This document shows, in pieces, positions 57,783 through 64,000 of a stretch of DNA of 64,000 nt. The notes under the pieces were generated by a model. The model ran no database searches and was not told where the DNA came from. It saw only the letters and a list, made by a program, of their open reading frames with translations. A program made the position numbers and the translations under genes. The DNA comes from Saccharopolyspora erythraea NRRL 2338. Lineage in GTDB: Bacteria; Actinomycetota; Actinomycetes; Mycobacteriales; Pseudonocardiaceae. The stretch lies in NCBI RefSeq assembly GCF_000062885.1, contig NC_009142.1:4949584-5013583 (forward strand), in the 5' to 3' direction. Position 1 is the first letter of the stretch. Each line of letters begins with the position of its first letter.

Positions 57783-59500
57783 TGCGCTTCCGGCTGCTCG
57801 GCCCGATCGAGGCCGAGGACTCCCGCGGGCTGGTGCCGCTGGGCGGGACCAGGCAGCGGACGCTGCTGGCCGCGCTGCTGCTCGACGCCGGCCGCCCGGT
57901 CGACATCGCCAGGCTCGTCGACGCCGTGTGGCCGAACGACCCGCCCGCCACCGTCCGCACCCAGTTGCAGATCTGCGTCTCCGGGCTGCGCAGGCAGTTG
58001 CGCATGCCGATCCGGTCGAACCACGGCGGCTACACGCTGGAGGTGGACGCGAGCACCATCGACTCCGTGCGCTTCGAGGTCCTCATCCGCGAGGCCCGCC
58101 AGGCGATGTCGGAACACCGCAGCGGTTCAGCGGTCAAGGCGTTCCGCGCCGCACTCGACCTGTGGCGCGGGTCGGCCCTGCAAGGAGCGCCGGGGCTGGC
58201 CGCCGAGGCGGCGCGCCTGGAGGAGCTCAGGCTCACCGCCACCGAGCAGATGATCGACGCCGAGCTCGACCTCGGACACCACACCCAGGTCCTCGGCGAA
58301 CTGTCCGTCCTCGTCCGGGAGAACCCGCTGCACGAGCGGTTCCACGCCCAGCTCATGCTCGCGCTGTACCGCTCGTCCCGCCAGGCCGAAGCGCTCAACG
58401 TGTTCCAGGACCTGCGTTCGGTGCTCGACCACGATCTGGGCCTGGAACCCGGACCGGCCATCCAGGCGCTGCACCAGCGAATCCTGGTCCGGGACTCCAC
58501 ATTGGACTTGCCGGCGTCCGGGACGGACGGCCCGCCGCACCTGCCGGGAGAACAGCCGCCGCAACCGGCGGAGCCGGCGCAGGTGGTACCGCTGGCCGGC
58601 CGGAAGCGGGAGGTCCGCCACGTCGCGGAACTGCTGTCACGCGGCGGTCCACCGGCGGTCGTGGTCCTCACCGGACAGCCCGGTGTCGGCAAGAGCGCCG
58701 TGGCGACGGGAGTGGCGCACGAGCTTCGCGGCGTGTTCCCGGACGGCGTCGCGCACCTCGACGGTGAGGCCCTCGGTGACGACGGGGAGCACTACCCGAA
58801 CGCGGTGGGCACGCTGTTGCGGCAACTCGGCATGCCCCGGGCGCAGCTCCCGCGCGACGCCGCATCGCGGTACCGCTACCTCCACGGGAAGCTGCGGTCC
58901 ACCCGCGCACTGCTGGTCTTCGACGACGTCACCGACGAGAGCCGGGTGCGCCGGCTGGTGCCCGACTCCGCGCTGTGCTCGGTGCTGATCACGAGCAGGG
59001 ACCGGGTGTGGACGCTTCCGCGGTGCGAGGTTGTGGAGCTCGCGCCCCTCGACCTCGACACGTCGCTGGAGCTGCTGTCGAACGCGATCGGGCCCGACCG
59101 GGTCGCCGAGGCACCGGAGGACGCCCGGCAGATCGCGCTTTCCTGTGCCGGTTTCCCCTTCGCCCTGCACATCGCCGCCTCCCGGCTGCGGTCCAACCCG
59201 AACCTGACCCTGGCCCGGAGCGCTCACGAATGCCAAACCAAGGCCAGGAAGATCGGGGCGCTGGCGGGCTGCAACCCGGACGTGCTGCGCGCTTTCGCCG
59301 ACGGGTACAAGGCCATCAACGGCACGAAGAACGTTGTCGAACCGGCCCCGAACCCCGGACCCGCCGACGAGGTACCGAACGCCCGGCCCGCCGAGCCGAC
59401 GGCGCAAGGCACCGAACGGCGCCGCGCTGCGCCCGTCCAGCGGATCCCGGAGAACACGTCACCGCCCGGCCGTCCGGCGCACGCCGTGCAGGCGTATTGA
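57779..59500 (+). CDS. SARP/AfsR-type pathway regulator with NB-ARC domain
   Basis: A 573-residue regulator. Residues 1-95 are an OmpR-like winged helix (MRFRLLGPIEAE, ARLVDAVWPNDPPATVRTQL). Residues about 100-250 are the bacterial transcriptional activation domain (RQAMSEHRSGSAVKAFRAAL, NPLHERFHAQLMLALYRSSR). Residues about 300-500 are an NB-ARC ATPase with Walker A GQPGVGKSA and Walker B LLVFDDV. The TPR sensor domain of full AfsR proteins (about 1000 residues) is absent; a proline-rich tail ends the protein. It diverges from the PKS operon and is its likely activator. Confidence 0.88.
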   Translation: MMRFRLLGPIEAEDSRGLVPLGGTRQRTLLAALLLDAGRPVDIARLVDAVWPNDPPATVRTQLQICVSGLRRQLRMPIRSNHGGYTLEVDASTIDSVRFEVLIREARQAMSEHRSGSAVKAFRAALDLWRGSALQGAPGLAAEAARLEELRLTATEQMIDAELDLGHHTQVLGELSVLVRENPLHERFHAQLMLALYRSSRQAEALNVFQDLRSVLDHDLGLEPGPAIQALHQRILVRDSTLDLPASGTDGPPHLPGEQPPQPAEPAQVVPLAGRKREVRHVAELLSRGGPPAVVVLTGQPGVGKSAVATGVAHELRGVFPDGVAHLDGEALGDDGEHYPNAVGTLLRQLGMPRAQLPRDAASRYRYLHGKLRSTRALLVFDDVTDESRVRRLVPDSALCSVLITSRDRVWTLPRCEVVELAPLDLDTSLELLSNAIGPDRVAEAPEDARQIALSCAGFPFALHIAASRLRSNPNLTLARSAHECQTKARKIGALAGCNPDVLRAFADGYKAINGTKNVVEPAPNPGPADEVPNARPAEPTAQGTERRRAAPVQRIPENTSPPGRPAHAVQAY

Positions 59501-59856
59501 CCTGGCGCGGGAGCGGCCAGGACGTCGGTCTCGGATGGCCCCGTACCGGAACAGCCGCGACGCCCTGCATCCTGCGCCTGTTCGAGTATTGACATATTCC
59601 GGATGTTTTCCGCTGCCCGGATTCACATCATCTGAAAATGAATCGCTGATACTGAACCGAGTTGTGTGATTCTCCCAACCGGCGACTACTCGATCGAGCA
59701 TACGGCAACACTCGGCTCCACCATGGGCACGGCAATCACCGGCCGAACGAGTAAATCCGAAAACACCTCGCCAAGAGGCGGCTCGCCAGCACGCCTCGCC
59801 GAGTGCTCCGCACTGCCGTCCCGGCGGCCACTGCACGCCGAACGAGAGGACCTCTC
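59501..59856. other. Intergenic region after SARP
   Basis: About 355 bases with a moderately AT-rich patch at 59585-59700. TTGACA at 59590-59595 has no good -10 partner. No gene was recognised. It may hold the promoter of the following broken gene. Confidence 0.4.
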
Positions 59857-60434
59857 ATGGGTACTGTTGCGACCACGGGAATCTGGTCTTCGACCATCGG
59901 GGCGGACGGCTACCACACCTACGGCGAGGGCACCGACAACGAGTTCGACGTCGACCTCAAGGTCAACATCGCGTTCGAGGACGGCACGAAGACAGATCTC
60001 GGCTTCCGCTTCCACCACAACGAAACCGACGGCGACTACAACCCCGACCCGGTGGACCTGCCCGCTTTCATCTCACCGGAGACCGTCACCGTCGACGGGG
60101 CGAGTACAAGGTGATTCTCAGCGGCTTCAAGCGGGACGGCCAGATCGTCCGCCAGTTCGTCAGCTCCGAGGGCGGCTCGAACAGCGCCGACATCGTCGCC
60201 CTCTTCTCGCGCCTGCCCGCCAAGATGGACTTGGCGACCACCGAGGTGAACTACAAGGGCACGGGTAAGGCTCAGGCGGACGAGTTCGTCGAGATCCTCA
60301 ACCGCGGCACCGAGCCGGCCGACATCTCCGGCTGGACGCTGGGCGCCGACGACTCCGGCCAGGGCTGCTCCGGCAGCCGCGCGACGAGCGGAGACGGTCC
60401 TCACCTTGACAGGCAAGCGACTACTTGCCTATAA
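59857..60434 (+). pseudogene. Lamin-tail-domain-type protein, frameshifted and truncated
   Basis: ATG 59857 (GAGAGGA upstream) starts a protein whose first 86 codons have an acidic beta-rich pattern (NEFDVDLKVNIAFEDGTKTD, LPAFISPETVTVDG). At about 60101 the frame is lost. One frame over, the sequence continues as EYKVILSGFKRDGQIVRQFV and then a lamin-tail-like segment KAQADEFVEILNRGTEPADI, SGWTLGADDSGQ. After about 60362 it degenerates, where a lamin-tail domain would continue for another 50 residues, and it runs into the ArsR promoter. It is a decayed gene whose original role (secreted or envelope-linked) is uncertain. Confidence 0.6.
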
Positions 60435-60435
60435 C
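60406..60435 (+). promoter_or_regulatory. Promoter with built-in ArsR operator
   Basis: TTGACA (60406-60411), an 18-base spacer and TATAAC (60430-60435). The spacer carries a perfect inverted repeat AGGCAAG-N6-CTTGCCT (60411-60430), so a repressor would lie between the -35 and -10. The start would be at or next to the GTG at 60442, giving a leaderless mRNA. Confidence 0.85.
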
Positions 60436-60441
60436 TGTGCC

Positions 60442-60734
60442 GTGGACGCTGACCCCGACCTGTTCAAGGCCATCGGCGACGCGACGCGACGCACCATCCT
60501 GGACGAGCTGACCGACAAGGACGGTCAGACGCTGTTCGAGATCTGCGGCCGGCTGACCATGAAGCACGGCCTGGCCTCCTCGCGCCAGGCCATCTCGCAG
60601 CACCTCGCGGTGCTCGAACAGGCCGGCCTGGTGCACACCCGGCGGCAGGGCCGCTACAAGTTCCACCACATCGACACGGGCCCGCTGCGCTCGATCGTCG
60701 AGCGGTGGCCCATCGACCGAGAGGAACCGGACCC

Positions 60735-60738
<4 letters not shown>
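60442..60738 (+). CDS. ArsR family transcriptional regulator
   Basis: A 98-residue winged-helix repressor: DLFKAIGDATRRTILDELTD, LASSRQAISQHLAVLEQAGL (recognition helix) and VHTRRQGRYKFHHIDTGPL (wing). No CXC metal site is visible, so it is not an obvious metal sensor. This type is common beside VOC or SRPBCC genes. GTG 60442 lies 7 bases after the -10 element, so translation is probably leaderless. Its stop overlaps the VOC gene start as GTGA. It probably represses its own operon. Confidence 0.87.
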
Positions 60739-61124
<386 letters not shown>

Positions 61125-61192
61125 CCACTCCCCCGGCGCACCCCTCAGTAGTTCCGCGACCAGGTCTTCGAGGCGGCCGCCCACGCTCGTGG

Positions 61193-61525
61193 TCAGCCGA
61201 CCTTGAACGAACCTGCCGGGCGCCCGTCCGGGTTCCTGGCCGAGCCGTCCTGGCCCGGCAGGACCGTCGCGTGGGAGCTGCCCGAGCAGTCGGTCGAGTT
61301 GTAGAACACGACCTTCTTGTCGGTCGAGTTGATCGCACCGGCGACTCGGCCGCCCTCGTACGGGCTGCTGTAACAGCGACCGTCGGACGGGTCCCAGACC
61401 ACCGCCGTTCGCTGGCTGATCAGGTCCAGCTGCAACGGACCTGTCGCGGCGACCGCGGATCCCGCGGCCATGGCCAGACATCCCGCACCGACAACCACGG
61501 CCATGCTCATACGGCGCACGTGCAT
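61193..61525 (-). CDS. Small secreted protein
   Basis: A 110-residue protein with a signal peptide (MSMAVVVGAGCLAMAAGSAVA, then ATGPLQ). The mature part of about 85 residues has two cysteines (DGRCYSSPYEGG, NSTDCSGSSH) that could form one disulfide and a short beta-type pattern. It looks like a beta/gamma-crystallin-like or inhibitor-type small protein, but no family was recognised. ATG 61525 gives the shorter, positively charged N-region MHVRRMS. Confidence 0.68.
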   Translation of the reverse strand: MHVRRMSMAVVVGAGCLAMAAGSAVAATGPLQLDLISQRTAVVWDPSDGRCYSSPYEGGRVAGAINSTDKKVVFYNSTDCSGSSHATVLPGQDGSARNPDGRPAGSFKVG

Positions 61526-61685
61526 GGAGCTCTCCTCGCCCAGGTGACCAGTTCCAACGGAGCTGCGAAGAGCACACCTGCGCACGGTGGGCTCCGCACC
61601 GCCGAGCCCACGATCCGGCGACGACAACCGCTCGGCGAGCCACGGTCCGCTCCACACGCCCGGCCGGCCTGGCGGCACCGCAGAC

Positions 61686-63212
61686 CTAGGGGTTGATCCT
61701 GATCCCATGCCGGCCGGCGGCCTTGGCCTGGTACATGGCTTCATCCGCCCGAGCGAGGGCCTGGTCCGGGCTGTCGTGGTCGTCGAGTCCGACGTATCCC
61801 AAGCTGGCGCTGACCACGCGAGGAGCGCCGCAGACGAAGACGGGTTCGTCGAAAGCCGACTGGATGCGCCTGCCGAAGTCGCCGGGGTCCTCGGGCGCGG
61901 GGTCGAGGAGGATGACGAACTCGTCGCCGCCCATGCGGGCAAGCGTGTCCGTGGGCCTGATGCGGGCGTTGAGCCGGGCCGCGACCGCGCACAGCACGGC
62001 GTCTCCGGCCTCGTGCCCCAGGACGTCGTTGATCTGCTTGAAGTGGTCCAGGTCGGCGTACAGGAGCCCGAGGCTCCGGGGCGGCCAGGCTCGGGAGAGA
62101 GCCTTGTCGAGCCGGAACAGCAGGAGGTTCCGGTTCGACGCGCCGGTGAGGGGATCATGGGTGGCCTGGTGCGCCAGCTGCCGCCGGGCCACCGACAGCT
62201 GGCGCAGGGTGATGACCTGGCGCAGGACGACCAGCGCCACGACGGCGATGAGCGCGTACACCTCGCCGACATCCGGATCACCGGTGGTGGCCGTCGTGAA
62301 CACGGTGAACACGCACACCGCGGCGAACGGAACATACGGCAGGAACAACAAGGGCGTGCGGGGCGTCATTTGCGAGAACTGGCGGTTCGGAGCGAGCGCG
62401 GCCCCCAGGAACAGCATTGGCCCGACAATGTAACCGACATCCGCGACCGGCGGTGCCATCGACGAACTGCTGATCGTGTAGACGTAGACCGCATCGGAAA
62501 AACCAATGGCGAGAAGGCCCAGTACCAGCCATGCCATGGGAAGCCGCAGCAGGCCGTACAACGCGGTGGCGAAAAGGATCGCGATGACGATCAGAATCAG
62601 GTCCGCCAGCGTGTAGGAAGTCACCATGAGAAGCCTGTCGACGGGCACGCCGTCGGCATGCCGGACCGCGTCGACGGTGAGCTTCCAGCTCAATGCCACC
62701 AGGCTTCCCACGATGATCAGCCCGTCGAGCACGACGACCGCGTGCGAGGGCGCCACGTCGTGTTCCTCGACCTTTCCGTGGTCCTTCTTCGCCATGCTGA
62801 GCACAGCGAAGAAGGCGAAGAAGGGAAGCCCGAGGTAAAGGGCATTCGCGGCGTTCGGGAAGGTCGCCGGGTCGATGGCGCGGTACCAGGTCCACAGCGC
62901 GTGGGCGGTGGCGAACCAGGCGAGTGCCACGACCATCAGCCATCGCCACCGCCGCTCGGCACCGGACTCGTACCATCCCGTCCACGCGAAGGCCGCGGCC
63001 GCGGCGACGGCGCCCACGACCCCTGTCAGATCGGCGACGAGATCACTGGCGGCGGGCTCCAGCGAGCCCGACACCACCAGGCCGACGGCAGCGATGCCCA
63101 CGACGGCCACAGCGGCCGTCGTTCGACGCCAAGACTGCCCTTCGCGCATGTTGGACCTGGTCTCACCGGTCGTGGCGTCGCCGACGCCAGCTCGGGTGGT
63201 TGGACGAGTCAT
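61686..63212 (-). CDS. Membrane-bound diguanylate cyclase (GGDEF)
   Basis: About 508 residues. The N-terminal 320 residues contain about nine to ten transmembrane helices with no recognised sensor fold. The C-terminal GGDEF domain has an intact active site, ARMGGDEFVILL, and a RxxD inhibitory site (RPTD) five residues before it, so product feedback is expected. HDPLTGASNRNLLLFRLDKA and LYADLDHFKQINDVLGHEAG are the usual entry. No EAL domain follows. Start ATG 63212 or 63152; upstream in-frame codons are arginine-rich. Confidence 0.88.
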   Translation of the reverse strand: MTRPTTRAGVGDATTGETRSNMREGQSWRRTTAAVAVVGIAAVGLVVSGSLEPAASDLVADLTGVVGAVAAAAAFAWTGWYESGAERRWRWLMVVALAWFATAHALWTWYRAIDPATFPNAANALYLGLPFFAFFAVLSMAKKDHGKVEEHDVAPSHAVVVLDGLIIVGSLVALSWKLTVDAVRHADGVPVDRLLMVTSYTLADLILIVIAILFATALYGLLRLPMAWLVLGLLAIGFSDAVYVYTISSSSMAPPVADVGYIVGPMLFLGAALAPNRQFSQMTPRTPLLFLPYVPFAAVCVFTVFTTATTGDPDVGEVYALIAVVALVVLRQVITLRQLSVARRQLAHQATHDPLTGASNRNLLLFRLDKALSRAWPPRSLGLLYADLDHFKQINDVLGHEAGDAVLCAVAARLNARIRPTDTLARMGGDEFVILLDPAPEDPGDFGRRIQSAFDEPVFVCGAPRVVSASLGYVGLDDHDSPDQALARADEAMYQAKAAGRHGIRINP

Positions 63213-63453
63213 CCGGCCCGCGGATTCACGATAGCGCCTTCCTGACCCGCAACGCCCTGACCGGCGGCGGGGCAGTCCGCAACCTCGACCTGGCTCACCC
63301 GGCGCCGCGGCGACACCGGCCGGGAAGTGGATCTCCATGCCGCATGGGCGAACCGGCCCGCGCCGGAGACTCACTCGCCGGTCTCGCCGATGCTCACGCC
63401 CTGGCGGAGAAATGGCCGCCACCAGCGTGGTCACTCCTGGCGATCACTCGCCC

Positions 63454-64000
63454 TCACGCGCTTCGGACGAGCAGTTCCTCCAGGCGCGGCGACTCGGCAC
63501 CGATCGTCGTCGTGGGGCCGTGGCCCGGGTGCACGGTCGTGGCCGGGTCGAGTCCCAGCAACCGGGTGGAGATCGACCGGATGGTCACCGGGAAGTCCGA
63601 GCAGGAGCGCCCGGTGGCGCCACGGCCGTCCGCGGAGACCGTGTCGCCGGAGAACAACCACGCCTGCTCGACCGCGTGCAGGCAGACGCTTCCCCACGTG
63701 TGACCGGGCGTGTGCAGGACTTCCAGATCGATTCCGGCGACCGTGAGCACCTCGCTGTCGGACAGCGTCCAGTCCGGGGCGCGGTCCGGGTTGACCCGGT
63801 CCCAGAGCGCGCGGTCCTCCGCGTGGATCAGCACCGGGGCGCCGACCTCGTCCGCCAGCGGCACGGAGGCGTTGATGTGGTCGTTGTGCCCGTGGGTGCA
63901 CACGATCGCGGTGACCCTGCGGTCACCGATCGCGTCCAGGACCAGTTCGTGGTCGTGCGCCGCGTCGACGACCATCACCTCGCGGTCGTCGCCGACCAGC
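63454..64000 (-). CDS. Metallo-beta-lactamase-fold hydrolase, cut by window end
   Basis: The visible 182 residues are the C-terminal part of a glyoxalase II-like protein; the frame is open beyond 64000. Metal ligands are seen in CTHGHNDHINAS, HTPGHTWGSVCLH, FSGDTVSADGRG and HPGHGPTTTIGAE. It resembles the mscR-coupled hydrolase at 19654-20283 (shared THxHxDH, GATGRS.SDFP and VHPGHG.TTTI). It may therefore be another S-formylmycothiol hydrolase, with its dehydrogenase partner just outside the window. Confidence 0.85.
   Translation of the reverse strand, partial: LVGDDREVMVVDAAHDHELVLDAIGDRRVTAIVCTHGHNDHINASVPLADEVGAPVLIHAEDRALWDRVNPDRAPDWTLSDSEVLTVAGIDLEVLHTPGHTWGSVCLHAVEQAWLFSGDTVSADGRGATGRSCSDFPVTIRSISTRLLGLDPATTVHPGHGPTTTIGAESPRLEELLVRSA

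Overview
The window is very GC-rich DNA with dense genes and GTG/ATG starts behind AAGGAG-type ribosome sites. It carries a mycothiol-dependent formaldehyde dehydrogenase, a SARP regulator and a DUF574 methyltransferase. These point to a filamentous actinomycete chromosome, probably Pseudonocardiaceae (Saccharopolyspora-like). The genus is inferred. No rRNA, tRNA, CRISPR array or intact insertion sequence was seen.

0-5 kb: end of a secreted-protein gene, a DoxX membrane protein, a PQQ maturation block (pqqA1-pqqD-pqqE), then YceI, mug and an SseB-like gene. 5-14 kb: one minus-strand locus for a sulfated glycan (ROK regulator, SsuABC-type importer, Cys-type sulfatase, secreted GH43 glycosidase) ending in a frameshifted formylglycine-generating enzyme gene, the activator the sulfatase would need. 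14-22 kb: decayed DNA with an SDR remnant, a dienelactone hydrolase, a divergent MFS/LacI pair around a perfect palindrome, a methyltransferase, and a formaldehyde-detoxification pair (mscR plus an MBL hydrolase).

22-27 kb: a cation-exchanger-like protein and the second PQQ block (cupredoxin-like protein, signal-less quinoprotein dehydrogenase, pqqA2, pqqB, pqqC). The two PQQ blocks together make one complete A-E set with two different precursor peptides, 20 kb apart. 27-39 kb: accessory genes, namely a repeat-rich membrane protein, an RpiR/MFS/amidohydrolase operon with a tightly wedged 36-codon ORF, a frameshifted sigma factor fused to a zinc-binding anti-sigma domain, and two paralogous small membrane proteins. 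39-45 kb: a PaoABC-type molybdenum aldehyde oxidoreductase, then a TetR regulator and a glycosyltransferase.

45-59.5 kb: the most distinctive region, a biosynthetic cluster on the minus strand. It runs from an alpha-oxoamine synthase through an AT-ACP-ACP-ACP-KR-DH protein, a KS plus chain-length-factor-like protein, a trans enoyl-reductase-like MDR protein, a small chimeric ORF and an NAD-dependent reductase/epimerase, to a hotdog thioesterase; a SARP regulator diverges from it. The set resembles a rearranged polyunsaturated-fatty-acid synthase whose chain is released by condensation with an amino acid, so a long-chain 2-amino ketone or amino alcohol is the predicted product (inference). 59.5-64 kb: a broken lamin-tail protein gene, an ArsR/VOC operon with a textbook promoter-operator and likely leaderless start, a small secreted protein, a GGDEF diguanylate cyclase and a second MBL hydrolase cut by the window end.

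Common threads are alcohol and aldehyde oxidation (PQQ enzyme, Pao enzyme, mycothiol pathway) and small decayed or frameshifted genes. The frameshifts could be real or assembly errors. A 45-bp element occurs twice, in opposite orientation, at 3.3 and 45.2 kb.
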